In this document: piece after piece, positions 34,839-43,351 of the stretch
Position numbering within the stretch: position 1 is the first letter of the stretch
Layout: each line of letters opens with the position of its first letter
Assembly: GCF_009936045.1 (NCBI RefSeq)
Contig: NZ_QWEQ01000023.1
Coordinates: forward strand, 1-60,681
Length of the DNA: 60,681 nucleotides
DNA from: Emergencia sp. 1XD21-10
GTDB taxonomy: Bacteria; Bacillota; Clostridia; Peptostreptococcales; Anaerovoracaceae
Direction of reading: 5' to 3'
Program-made: the position numbers and the translations under genes
Notes under the pieces: model-generated
The model's database searches: none
What the model saw: only the letters and a program-made list of their open reading frames with translations
What the model was told of the DNA's origin: nothing

Positions 34839-36302
34839 TTAAGCTTCTAGTTCCCTCTGCGCAGCTTCTTCTTCTGCTCTTCTTGCCTCTAACATCTTTT
34901 CGTATTCTTCGTCAGTCATCTTTTCGATAGTGAAGCCCGTGAAGCCATAGATGATAGAAATGATTGGACAGATGTAGTTAACAAATGCATATGGTGCATA
35001 TGCGATTGTCGGCTGTCCTAAGAAACCTTTCATGGTTGCGCCACATACATTCCAAGGAATCAACGGTGAAGTCAGTGTACCGGAGTCTTCCAGACATCTG
35101 GACAGGTTTTTATTCTTCAGTTTTCTGTCTTCGAATGCAGTCTTGTACATTCTGCCCGGCAGAATGATTGCCAGATACTGATCCGCACAAAGAATATTGA
35201 TGAATAGACAGGTCAGTACGGTAGTCATAATCAGAAGTCCGTTGGTCTTTGCCACCTTCAGAATCTTCTCTACCAGCTGTCCCAGCATACCGGTTGCTTC
35301 CAGTACACCTGCGAAGGACATGGAGCAAAGTACGATAGATACAGTCCACAGCATACCGTTAAATCCGCCGCCACCAACTACACTAGCAACAGTATACTCC
35401 CCACTTAGTGGAATATCAGAACTGATAGATTCATAACCATAGTGCATAATATTAAACCAATCCACAACTGGTATATCTTGTACTATTCCCATACAGAAGA
35501 GTCCCATTACTACGCCGACAAACATTGCAGGCAGTGCAGGAATCTTAAGCACTACTGCTGCAAGTAGGAACAGAACCGGCAGCATCAGGAACGGACTTAC
35601 TGTAAATTCATTCTGGATTGCATCCTGGAGGATATCTTTCATTTCCATCTGGATTTCACCACTTGGTGCTGCACTTCTTCCTAAGATGAACCACAGAACT
35701 AAAGCGATAACATAGGACGGAACTACTGTCCACACCATGTGCTTAATGTGATCGAAAATGTTGGAGCCGGATACAGCCGGAGCCATGTTAGTAGTATCGG
35801 ACATCGGAGACATCTTGTCACCGGTATATGCGCCGGATACTACTGCGCCTGCAGCCAGCGCCGGATTGATACCAAGACCGATTGCAATACCAATCATTGC
35901 TACACCGATGGTACCTGCAGTGGTGTAAGAAGATCCGATTACGAAAGAAATAATCGTACACAGCAGGGCTGCAGTTACTAGGAAGATTGCAGGGCTGATA
36001 ATGTTCAGTCCATAGTAAATCATGGAAGGAATGATACCGCCTGCTTTCCAAGTGGATACCAAAATACCTACTGTCAGCAGAATCAGGTTTGCCTGCATAG
36101 AGCGGCTGATACCCTGAACCATACCTTTTTCCATGACACTCCATTTCCAGCCATTGAGGGCGCCAACAATCGCTACGAAAGCAGCTGCCAGAATCATCGG
36201 CATATGCGCTTCGCCGTAACTGAAGAAGATAGAGTAACAAATGATGCCTAGTGTAAATACTACGCAAAGTAACACTTGCCACATAGGAACTCGTCTACCC
36301 AT
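34839..36302 (-). CDS. NhaC-family Na+/H+ antiporter-like transporter
   Basis: A 487-residue membrane protein with about 11-12 hydrophobic segments, of the NhaC/ArsB-like superfamily. Motifs: VIGSSYTTAGTIGVAMIGIA near 125, AGAVVSGAYTGDKMSPMSDTTNMAP near 155 (the NhaC signature), LCADQYLAIILPGRMY near 370. The start at 36302 follows AAAGGTGAACTT. It lies after an MttB-family gene in the same operon. NhaC relatives can be Na+/H+ or substrate/cation exchangers, so it may import the methylated substrate of that enzyme or export a product; this is inference. Confidence 0.85.
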   Translation of the reverse strand: MGRRVPMWQVLLCVVFTLGIICYSIFFSYGEAHMPMILAAAFVAIVGALNGWKWSVMEKGMVQGISRSMQANLILLTVGILVSTWKAGGIIPSMIYYGLNIISPAIFLVTAALLCTIISFVIGSSYTTAGTIGVAMIGIAIGLGINPALAAGAVVSGAYTGDKMSPMSDTTNMAPAVSGSNIFDHIKHMVWTVVPSYVIALVLWFILGRSAAPSGEIQMEMKDILQDAIQNEFTVSPFLMLPVLFLLAAVVLKIPALPAMFVGVVMGLFCMGIVQDIPVVDWFNIMHYGYESISSDIPLSGEYTVASVVGGGGFNGMLWTVSIVLCSMSFAGVLEATGMLGQLVEKILKVAKTNGLLIMTTVLTCLFINILCADQYLAIILPGRMYKTAFEDRKLKNKNLSRCLEDSGTLTSPLIPWNVCGATMKGFLGQPTIAYAPYAFVNYICPIISIIYGFTGFTIEKMTDEEYEKMLEARRAEEEAAQRELEA

Positions 36303-36423
36303 AAGTTCACCTTTGCACAACATAGAAGATAGGGGCTTCTAAGTCATGCTTTTCCTTTCTTAAAATTTAAGTAAAGTATAATTTCTTTTATGATAAAAAC
36401 TCAAACGTCTACCCTACTAGCGA

Positions 36424-37923
36424 TTAAGCTTCATCATACTTTTTAATCAGGTCCTTTGCGACCTCTTCGGAAAGTCCAGCGTCAGCACAAACTTCAATGA
36501 AAGCAGCATCGAGGGCTTTTCTCTGTTCATCGGACAGCGGGCAGATAGTCTGTTTGTCGATTTCCTGTACATACTCTCTCGCCTTGTCCATGATGGACTT
36601 CTTGCCTTCTTTGATCCAAGCAGCTCTTTCCTGATAGTTCATGGTGATATTGCTGTAGTTCTGTTCCTTTTTATAATTCTTTAATGTGTGTTTCTGAGTC
36701 ATGAAATTTCCGCCGGAACCAACTTCCAAAAGCAGATCTGCAGCCAGCGCTTCATCATCAAAGCGAATGCCTTTCTGCAAGTGCTTCAATGTACCGATAT
36801 AGTCGTTGTCGATAACCAGCTTTTCGATGGACATTTCTGCGATTACGTTGAGTCCGCCCGGACCGGATACGTTGGATACGCCTGCCATCATAGCCATGAG
36901 ACCGGATCTTGCAGATTCACTGCCTGCCTGATAATCTACAATCTTTGCGTCAGACATTGCAGCATAAGTATGTACCGGAAGTCCGTAGTAGTGACCCATC
37001 TGCGCATAGCCTGCCATTACCATGCTGCATTCCATGGATTCCATCGGGGTGTACATGGTCTTCATGTTGAAGATGCAAGGTGCACCGCCGTAGGAAACAG
37101 GATGTCCCGGTTTCGTAACCTGTGCAAGTACCAGACCTGCCAGAATTTCTACGGTGTGGTTCAGGATGCAGCCTGCCAGGGTAATTGGACCAGTTGCGCC
37201 TGCAATCTGTGCAGAAATCAGATTAATAGGGATATCCATTCTGACACAGTCGATGATATTTCTTGCTCCGATATGGGACCACTTCAGCGGAGATGTCACG
37301 CAGATATCGAAAAGTGTATACGGTTTGGTTCTAACTGCTTCTTCCGACCCTAAAACAGCCTTTAACAGCTTGAAGGTTCTAGGTACGCCTTCTGCATCAG
37401 TAGAACCGCCGATAATCGGTTTGATAGAATTCTGCATTTCGGTGTAATACAGATACTGAGATCCAAGCTCTCCCGGCGCCTCCTCACAAACGATGGAAGA
37501 AGATACAAAGTCGATGTGCGGCAGGCTCTGTGCAACTTTCGTCAAAAGTTTCAGATCCTTTACGCCGGATAGTCTAACAGTCTCGCCGTCGCTTTCCAGT
37601 ACGTTGCCGGCACTGCTTCCCGGATTAAAACGGGTCTTGCCATCGCCGAATGTGCAGTAAAATTCGCCGTTTCTGTCATATAAATCAAAAGTGCTCGGCG
37701 CAGATTTGATTGCATTCTCGACTACTTCTCTCGGGAACTTAACTTTCTGCGTTGTTCTGTCTACTTCGCAGCCTGCTCCCTCAAGTAAATCAAGTGCCTC
37801 GTCATAAGCAAAAATGATTCCTAAATTTTCCAACACATATAATGCCTTTTCATGCATTTCTTTTACCTGCTCGTTGCTCAGTACTCTAAGCTGGGGCATG
37901 TTGTCAAATGTAAATTTGTTCAT
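36424..37923 (-). CDS. MttB-superfamily methyltransferase lacking pyrrolysine
   Basis: A 499-residue MttB (COG5598) family member. The barrel motifs match MttB at 27133-28617 (for example QLRVLSNEQVKEMHEKALYVLENLGI, GATGPITLAGCILNHTVEILAGLVLAQ, MGHYYGLPVHTYAAMSDAKIVDYQAG). At the place where MttB has Pyl this protein has Met323. Such non-Pyl members demethylate quaternary amines: glycine betaine (MtgB), proline betaine (MtpB), carnitine (MtcB). The substrate here is unknown. The start at 37923 follows GAAGGAAAAAGA. It is followed by an NhaC-type transporter and is divergent from racemase and MtaA-like genes. No corrinoid protein is adjacent; it may share MttC or MtbC. Confidence 0.88.
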   Translation of the reverse strand: MNKFTFDNMPQLRVLSNEQVKEMHEKALYVLENLGIIFAYDEALDLLEGAGCEVDRTTQKVKFPREVVENAIKSAPSTFDLYDRNGEFYCTFGDGKTRFNPGSSAGNVLESDGETVRLSGVKDLKLLTKVAQSLPHIDFVSSSIVCEEAPGELGSQYLYYTEMQNSIKPIIGGSTDAEGVPRTFKLLKAVLGSEEAVRTKPYTLFDICVTSPLKWSHIGARNIIDCVRMDIPINLISAQIAGATGPITLAGCILNHTVEILAGLVLAQVTKPGHPVSYGGAPCIFNMKTMYTPMESMECSMVMAGYAQMGHYYGLPVHTYAAMSDAKIVDYQAGSESARSGLMAMMAGVSNVSGPGGLNVIAEMSIEKLVIDNDYIGTLKHLQKGIRFDDEALAADLLLEVGSGGNFMTQKHTLKNYKKEQNYSNITMNYQERAAWIKEGKKSIMDKAREYVQEIDKQTICPLSDEQRKALDAAFIEVCADAGLSEEVAKDLIKKYDEA

Positions 37924-38109
37924 TCTTTTTCCTTCGCCTTTCATACTTTGTTTATCTATTAAATTATACATAATTTCTGAATATCATTTTAGGTCTTTTT
38001 TCAGATATTTTAGAAAAAAAATTGCCATTTCAATATAGCCTTTTTATACAGTGCTTCTGCATGTCCTTCCTCCCTGATTTATCAACATTTATCACACATT
38101 GTCAATTAT

Positions 38110-38221
38110 TAGACAAAGTCTATTTTCCTGTCTTATACTTAATTTTTCCTCAAAAAAATACCAAAGGAAATAATCTTTCTATATGGACTTCCCTGCTTCT
38201 CCCATGGTAAAATGAGTCCAT
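38110..38221. promoter_or_regulatory. Palindromes in the divergent MttB-like/racemase intergenic region
   Basis: The 343-base gap 37924-38266 between divergent genes contains a perfect 13-base palindrome TAGACAAAGTCTA (38110-38122) and a 7-bp inverted repeat ATGGACT / AGTCCAT (38183-38189 and 38215-38221) that brackets TAAAAT (38208-38213), a possible -10 for the racemase gene. Both look like operators for a regulator of this locus. Facing the other way, a TATAAT lies near 37964 with no good -35. Confidence 0.4.
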
Positions 38222-38266
38222 TAAAGTAGAAAATAAAGATACGCGCTTATAAAAAAGGAGAACACC

Positions 38267-39358
38267 ATGGTAAAACAAATTTATCCGAGAGTTGAAATCA
38301 ACTTACAGTATCTAAAAGAAAATGTAGCCGCAGTCGTTGAAAAGTGCAAACCTTTTGGTATTGACATTGCCGGCGTTATCAAAGGAACAACAGGTATTCC
38401 TGAATGTGCTAAAATGTTTGCTGAAGGCGGTGCAAAGCTAATCGCTTCCTCCAGACTGGAGCAGATTGAAGACGCTATTGACTGCGGTATTGATCTTCCA
38501 ATGCTGCTGCTGCGTGTTCCTATGCTCAGCGAACTTCCAGAAGTTGTAAGACTTTGCGATGTCAGCTTAAACAGTGAGGTCTCCGTACTGAAAGCTTTGA
38601 ACGAAGAAGCTGCAAAGCAGAACAAGGTACACAAAGTCATTCTGATGGCTGACCTTGGAGACCTTCGTGAAGGATTCTGGGACAAGGACGAAATGGTTGA
38701 TGTTGCTGTCATGGTAGAAAATGAGCTTAAGAATCTGGAACTAGGTGGCGTCGGCACCAATCTGGGCTGCTACGGCTCCATCGAAGCAACAGCTGACAAA
38801 CTGGACGAACTGGTTGCTATCGCTGAGAGAATTGAAGCGAAAATCGGCAGACAGCTGGAATACATCTCCGGTGGCGCTACTACAAGCCTGCCTAGAATTA
38901 TCAATCACGACATGCCAAAGAGAATCAATCTGCTCAGAGTCGGCGAAGGTATTCTTCTCGCAAGAGATTTAGATGTATTTTACGGTTATGACATGAGCTG
39001 GATGCACCAGGACACTTATACGCTGAAAGCTGAAGTCATCGAAGTCAAGGACAAACCGTCCCACCCGGTTGGCAAAATTTCTATTGATGCTTTTGGACAC
39101 ACACCTGAATATGTTGACAGAGGCATCAGAAAGAGAGCCCTTCTTGGTATCGGTAAGGTTGATTACGGCAGTATCGACGAAATCTTCCCGAAAGATAAAG
39201 GTGTTGAGGTCATTGGCGCTTCCTCCGACCACACTATCTTAGATATCGAAGATGCCGAAAGAGATCTGAAGCCTGGTGATATCGTATCCTTCGGCATCAA
39301 CTACGCTTCTATCGTATATCTGACCAACTGTAAAAACGTACAGATTGTATTCGTATAA
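38267..39358 (+). CDS. Ornithine/alanine racemase-family PLP enzyme (Orr/YhfX-like)
   Basis: A 363-residue PLP-dependent racemase of the alanine/ornithine racemase group. YPRVEINLQYLKENV and VIKGTTGIPECAKM (PLP lysine in VIKG) open the barrel, and LRIPMLSE-like LLRVPMLSELPEVVRLCDVSLNSE and the C-terminal VDRGIRKRALLGIGKVDYG are characteristic of the Clostridium ornithine racemase type. It has AAGGAG seven bases before ATG. It is divergent from the MttB-like gene and followed, past a terminator, by an MtaA-like gene and another racemase. Substrate unknown; ornithine, alanine or a related amino acid are possible. Confidence 0.85.
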   Translation: MVKQIYPRVEINLQYLKENVAAVVEKCKPFGIDIAGVIKGTTGIPECAKMFAEGGAKLIASSRLEQIEDAIDCGIDLPMLLLRVPMLSELPEVVRLCDVSLNSEVSVLKALNEEAAKQNKVHKVILMADLGDLREGFWDKDEMVDVAVMVENELKNLELGGVGTNLGCYGSIEATADKLDELVAIAERIEAKIGRQLEYISGGATTSLPRIINHDMPKRINLLRVGEGILLARDLDVFYGYDMSWMHQDTYTLKAEVIEVKDKPSHPVGKISIDAFGHTPEYVDRGIRKRALLGIGKVDYGSIDEIFPKDKGVEVIGASSDHTILDIEDAERDLKPGDIVSFGINYASIVYLTNCKNVQIVFV

Positions 39359-39380
39359 AATATTCTTATCCACGACGCAT

Positions 39381-39424
39381 AAAATCCCCGGCCGGCAAGA
39401 AAGCCTTGTTTGCCGGGATTTTTA
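39381..39424 (+). terminator. Terminator after the ornithine-racemase-like gene
   Basis: AAAATCCCCGGC pairs with GCCGGGATTTTT, closing over an inner GC-rich segment and ending in T5. It lies 22 bases after the racemase stop and just before the next ribosome site, so the downstream genes are expressed by read-through or by a promoter I cannot see. Confidence 0.75.
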
Positions 39425-39442
39425 TAAAGGAGGTAACAAGCA

Positions 39443-40285
39443 ATGGCAAAACTAATCGATTACAGCTGTAAATACGCAGAGTACAGCGGCATGTCAAAGG
39501 AAGAAGCTGCAGCAAAGGGACTTTCTCTTCCTGAGGCATATTTTAGCGCAGAAGCAATCGCCACCCTGGCAGGCGAAAATGCAGTGCTGCCCTTTGACCC
39601 AGTTCTTGAGGCTGAAAGCATGGGCGCAAAAATTAAGTTTGACGATTCCCCACTGGGCCCCCGCAAGGACACCGATATTGTCACAAAAATCGATGAGCTT
39701 GCAAACCTTTCTCCTATGGACATTACCAGCAGACGAATCAGCGAAACCCTGAAAGCAGTCAAAGCGATCAATGAAGCCGGCGGCAATGCAACGGTGGAGC
39801 TTCACGGACCAGTTACCATCATCAACGGCGTCAGTGATCTAATGAAAATACTTATGGGCTGGCGAAAAAAGCCGGAAGTCATGGATCAGTTCTTCACGAA
39901 AGTTTCTGATGGACTTGTAGATTTTGCGCTGGCGGCTTACGATGCCGGCTGCCGCATCATCTACTATACCGATTCTCCGGGAAGTCTGAATATACTCGGT
40001 CCAAAATTTGCAAAGCAAATCACAGAAAACTTCACTGTTCCGCTGTTGAAAAAACTGGATGAAAGCCTTCCGGCGGACTGCGTTGTACATCTCTGCCCCA
40101 AGACTTCATTCCTTCTGACCGGCTTTGAAAAAGCGCAGTGGCGAAAGTTTGAGATTGACGAAAAGATGCCATACAAGGACGCATGTTTATTTGCCTTGGG
40201 AAAGGTTCGCATTCTGGGGCAGCGCTGCCGCAAAGCGGACAATATTACCGTTTCCCATATCAATTATCTGCATCTGAACGAATAA
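39443..40285 (+). CDS. Short UroD/MtaA-like corrinoid methyltransferase
   Basis: A 280-residue member of the uroporphyrinogen-decarboxylase/MtaA group, shorter than the usual 330-350. It keeps the zinc motif HxC (VVHLCPKTSF) and a later Cys (ILGQRCRKADN), unlike the other UroD-type protein in this window. Other family traits are VLPFDPVLEAESMGAKI and VELHGPVTIINGVSD. It has AAAGGAGG before the ATG and 12 bases separate it from the alanine-racemase-like gene. It may accept methyl groups released by the divergent MttB-like enzyme. Confidence 0.82.
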   Translation: MAKLIDYSCKYAEYSGMSKEEAAAKGLSLPEAYFSAEAIATLAGENAVLPFDPVLEAESMGAKIKFDDSPLGPRKDTDIVTKIDELANLSPMDITSRRISETLKAVKAINEAGGNATVELHGPVTIINGVSDLMKILMGWRKKPEVMDQFFTKVSDGLVDFALAAYDAGCRIIYYTDSPGSLNILGPKFAKQITENFTVPLLKKLDESLPADCVVHLCPKTSFLLTGFEKAQWRKFEIDEKMPYKDACLFALGKVRILGQRCRKADNITVSHINYLHLNE

Positions 40286-40297
40286 GGAGGCATCCTT

Positions 40298-41431
40298 ATG
40301 GAAAACAACTACTATAACTCCTACTTTAAAGTAGATATGAACACTGTTGTGAACAATTATACGATTGTAAAAAAACATATCGGTCCTGATACGGATATTA
40401 TCCCTGTCGTCAAAGGCAACTGCTACGGTTTTGGTCTTGTACCTATGGCAAAACTTTTTGTAGAGCGCTGCGGTGCTAAACTGATTGCAAACTCAGCGAT
40501 GCACGAGTCTGTAGAGCTCAGACATGCAGGTCTTTCCTGCGAGATTCTCATCGTTGGCGGCATCCCACAGCATCTTCTCCACGGTGCAGTCGAATACGAC
40601 CTGCAGATTCCGCTCTTTGAAGAAGTCACTGCCCGCCGGCTCAATGCTCTTTCTGGCGAAGCAAGAAAAAAGACCAAAGTCCATATCAAAATTAACACCG
40701 GCATGAACCGGCTCGGCGTAAAACCTGGTCAAAATTTGGAAAATCTTTTGAATTTGGTAAAATCTTTTGACAACATTGAAGTAGTCGGCGCTTATACCCA
40801 CTTTGTATCTTCCACTGCCGATTATTATGATCCCTTCACTTTGGAACAGTTTGCACGCTTTCAGGAAGGGGTTTCTCAAATAAAGGCGGCTGGCTTTTCG
40901 CTGCAGTACGTGCATTGCTGCAATTCCGCTGCTACTTCATGGTACAGGGAAGCTATAGACTACAGCACCCATGTCCGTTCCTGCACTTCGATTCTGGGTC
41001 ACATGGCAATGGAAGACGGCAGAGAGCCTCTGGGACTTACAGAACCTGTAGAAATCGGCACTTATATTACCAACGTACACCAGATTGATACGGGCGACAG
41101 TGTAGGTTACAGTCGTGCATTCATTGCCAGCGAACCGATGAAAATTGCTACACTTTCAGTAGGATTTGCCGATGGATTTTATCCTGCCTGGATGAGAAAA
41201 CAAGGACCTGTCCTGGTAAATGGCCGCCGCACACGATTCCTTGGCTGCTGTATGGATCAAGCTTTTATCGATGTAACAGGTATTCCTTGTGAGATCGGGG
41301 ATAAAGTAATCATGGTGGGACGCGACGGCGATGAGCAGATTACAACGTGGGAGATGGAACAGTTCTGCGAAAATACCTTTGAGTTTTTGTACGGCACGCT
41401 GGGTCACAGAGTCGCAAGGATTTATAAATAA
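40298..41431 (+). CDS. Alanine racemase-like PLP enzyme
   Basis: A 377-residue fold-III PLP racemase. The PLP lysine is in IIPVVKGNCYGFGLV near residue 38-50, and the C-terminal domain carries the catalytic Tyr region (TGDSVGYSRAFIASEPMKIATLSVGFADGF) and FLGCCMDQAFIDVTGI. This is the Alr layout, but the context, next to a corrinoid methyltransferase and a second racemase, suggests a specialised role and not only D-alanine for cell wall. The ATG follows AAGGAGG. Terminated by a strong hairpin. Confidence 0.87.
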   Translation: MENNYYNSYFKVDMNTVVNNYTIVKKHIGPDTDIIPVVKGNCYGFGLVPMAKLFVERCGAKLIANSAMHESVELRHAGLSCEILIVGGIPQHLLHGAVEYDLQIPLFEEVTARRLNALSGEARKKTKVHIKINTGMNRLGVKPGQNLENLLNLVKSFDNIEVVGAYTHFVSSTADYYDPFTLEQFARFQEGVSQIKAAGFSLQYVHCCNSAATSWYREAIDYSTHVRSCTSILGHMAMEDGREPLGLTEPVEIGTYITNVHQIDTGDSVGYSRAFIASEPMKIATLSVGFADGFYPAWMRKQGPVLVNGRRTRFLGCCMDQAFIDVTGIPCEIGDKVIMVGRDGDEQITTWEMEQFCENTFEFLYGTLGHRVARIYK

Positions 41432-41452
41432 AGAAAAGTTGCACATACTATT

Positions 41453-41482
41453 GACGGCAGATTCTAAACTCTGCCGTCTTTT
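41453..41482 (+). terminator. Terminator after the alanine-racemase-like gene
   Basis: GACGGCAGA and TCTGCCGTC form a perfect 9-bp stem followed by TTTT. Confidence 0.88.
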
Positions 41483-41501
41483 ATACTGAAAGAGGTGCAC
41501 G

Positions 41502-42284
41502 ATGATTAAAATTTTAGAAGAAAAGGATGTCTCAACGTTAAAAGAATATGTGAATGATGACATCATCCGCCGTTTAGATGATAGCCGCAGTTTTTTTACA
41601 GTACTTTCAGAACGGACATATTTTCTGACCTTCTACTGGATGGATGGAAAGAAGGTCACCATCTTCGCGGACAAAAATCATCTGCTCATTGCCAGCGACA
41701 GCACTGCAATTTGTGAATTTGCACAGAACATAGATACCCCTTTTGACGGAGTTTTGCAGCTTCACGAATTTCTGCTGGAAATGACTGCAAGCGATGTACA
41801 CAAGCTGGAATCTCTGGAAAACCTGATCATTTCCCTTGAGGATAAGCTGCTCATGGACAGCACACCAGGAAAGGATGGCATTTCCGACATCGTCAAAGTC
41901 CGCAAGGATTTAATCAAGGTTAAGCGCTATTATGAACAGATGGAATTTCTCACAGATGCGCTATGCGCGGTAGATTCCAGCTTTGCCTATATTGACAAAA
42001 AATTTGACCGTCTTTTGGAGTTCACCTTTCATCTGCAGACTTATTTGGAATCGGTGCGGGAGGCCTATCAGTCCCAAATCGATATTGAGCAGAATAACAT
42101 CATGAAAGTTTTCACTGTAGTCACGTCAATTTTCCTTCCTCTTTCCCTGATTGCTGCTTGGTACGGTATGAACTTCTCTCTGCCCGAATATCAGTGGTCC
42201 TATGGCTACCCTTTTGTGGTTTCTCTATCATTAGGACTGGTCGTAGGTCTTTTGATTTTCTTTCGAAAGAAGAAATGGTTTTGA
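41502..42284 (+). CDS. CorA-family magnesium/divalent metal channel
   Basis: A 260-residue CorA-type protein, shorter than the typical 310-350 because the N-terminal domain is reduced. The C-terminus has two membrane segments with the selectivity motif YGMNF (AAWYGMNFSLPEYQWSYGYPF) and ends in a basic tail, FFRKKKWF. The long helical stalk precedes it. ATG has GAAAGAGGTG. It is likely an inner-membrane Mg2+ uptake channel; relatives with other metals exist. Confidence 0.85.
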   Translation: MIKILEEKDVSTLKEYVNDDIIRRLDDSRSFFTVLSERTYFLTFYWMDGKKVTIFADKNHLLIASDSTAICEFAQNIDTPFDGVLQLHEFLLEMTASDVHKLESLENLIISLEDKLLMDSTPGKDGISDIVKVRKDLIKVKRYYEQMEFLTDALCAVDSSFAYIDKKFDRLLEFTFHLQTYLESVREAYQSQIDIEQNNIMKVFTVVTSIFLPLSLIAAWYGMNFSLPEYQWSYGYPFVVSLSLGLVVGLLIFFRKKKWF

Positions 42285-42342
42285 TGATTCCGGCAATTTA
42301 ATTCTATTTTTTATATTAATTTCTATTTTTTGTAAATTTTTA

Positions 42343-42372
42343 TTGCATTTTACATTTTATTCATGGTATAAT
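42343..42372 (+). promoter_or_regulatory. Sigma-A promoter of the nested-hairpin leader
   Basis: TTGCAT (42343-42348), an 18-base spacer and perfect TATAAT (42367-42372). The predicted start near 42380 lies just ahead of the first inverted-repeat arm. Confidence 0.6.
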
Positions 42373-42385
42373 CGGATTAAATTAC

Positions 42386-42547
42386 GGTATGTCCGTTCCA
42401 GTTTGAAACCGTTTTTTACCAGTTTTCAGATTTTCTCCAATCGGTTTTCAAAATCCCGATTTCATTCGCAAAAAGAAACCTTTTTGGGTACTTTTGAAAA
42501 CCTTCTTCTAAAAAGCTGAAAACTGGAAGACAATTACACGACATACC
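42386..42547 (+). promoter_or_regulatory. Large nested-hairpin 5' leader
   Basis: Three inverted-repeat pairs are strictly nested: GGTATGTC/GACATACC (42386-42393 with 42540-42547), CCAGTTTTCAG/CTGAAAACTGG (42419-42429 with 42516-42526) and GGTTTTCAAAA/TTTTGAAAACC (42443-42453 with 42492-42502). They would make one 160-base hairpin in the transcript, ending just before the ribosome site at 42555-42561. It may be a regulatory RNA leader or the relic of a small mobile element. No known class is recognised. Confidence 0.6.
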
Positions 42548-42573
42548 TGCACATGAAAGGAGATGATTCAAAA

Positions 42574-43275
42574 ATGAATTTCGTCGATACAGCTACCGCA
42601 CAACTTGATTTTCTAAAAAGGCAGCAGCAATACTGTAAAAATCAATTATCTGACCTTCCTATGGGAAATCTAGTAAAGAAAAGCAGCAAGGGAAAAGAAT
42701 ACTATTACATAGATACCGGCACTGCACTTGTCAGTTTGAAAAACAGCCCTGAATTATACCAGCAATACAAAAGTAAAAAAGCACTCCTGCAGCAACTTCG
42801 CTCTCTACAAATTGATATTCCCCTGTTAAAAAAATTGTTAAATACTTACCAGCCAATTATCCCTCTTGAGAACGACTGGCACAACTTTGCCGCTGAGCAG
42901 AATACTGGCTGGAAGCAGGATAAAAAACATCTTTATCAGGGTGTCTATTACCGCTCTAAATCCGAGACACTTATTGCTTCCATACTGACCTCTTACCAAT
43001 TTCGTTTCAAATATGAGGTTGAATACACAGTAAACGGTTTTAAATATTATCCTGATTTTCTCATAGAGCGTCCCCACGATAAAAAAATATTCCTCTGGGA
43101 ACATTTTGGAAAAATCGACGATGAAGAATATGTGCGCAAGATATTTTTTAAGCTGCAGGACTACCACAATGCAGGCATTAACCTTTGGGATAATCTGATT
43201 ATTACCTTTGATCAAGCTGACGGCAGTCTGAATGCCGATTATATTGACCGCATTATAAAACTATATCTGTTGTAA
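42574..43275 (+). CDS. Hypothetical protein, possible PD-(D/E)XK nuclease
   Basis: A 233-residue protein not assigned to a named family by me. The N-terminal half is helical and polar. Residues about 125-185 read YRSKSETLIASIL, FKYEVEYTVNGFKYYPDFLIE and KIFLWEHFGKIDDEEYVRK: the order E...PDF-x-I...(W)EH-x-G resembles PD-(D/E)XK nuclease folds seen in several helicase- and restriction-associated proteins. The start at 42574 is 12 bases after AAAGGAG; an ATG at 42553 lies ahead of that site. The gene is preceded by a promoter and a 160-base nested hairpin, so its expression may be RNA-controlled. Confidence 0.6.
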   Translation: MNFVDTATAQLDFLKRQQQYCKNQLSDLPMGNLVKKSSKGKEYYYIDTGTALVSLKNSPELYQQYKSKKALLQQLRSLQIDIPLLKKLLNTYQPIIPLENDWHNFAAEQNTGWKQDKKHLYQGVYYRSKSETLIASILTSYQFRFKYEVEYTVNGFKYYPDFLIERPHDKKIFLWEHFGKIDDEEYVRKIFFKLQDYHNAGINLWDNLIITFDQADGSLNADYIDRIIKLYLL

Positions 43276-43293
43276 TCCTCTCTCAAAACGTGC

Positions 43294-43327
43294 AAAAGAA
43301 CGAGATTTCCCAAATTCTCGTTCTTTT
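43294..43327. terminator. Bidirectional terminator between hypothetical gene and argH
   Basis: AAAAGAACGAGA and TCTCGTTCTTTT form a perfect 12-bp stem with A/T runs at both ends, between two convergent genes. Confidence 0.88.
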
Positions 43328-43351
43328 AAACCTTTTTTTATCTATTACTAC

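Noticed and set aside
39443-40285. MtaA-like gene considered truncated by an amber codon
   Set aside because: It ends in TAA directly before the next ribosome site, with both metal-motif parts present; it is merely short.
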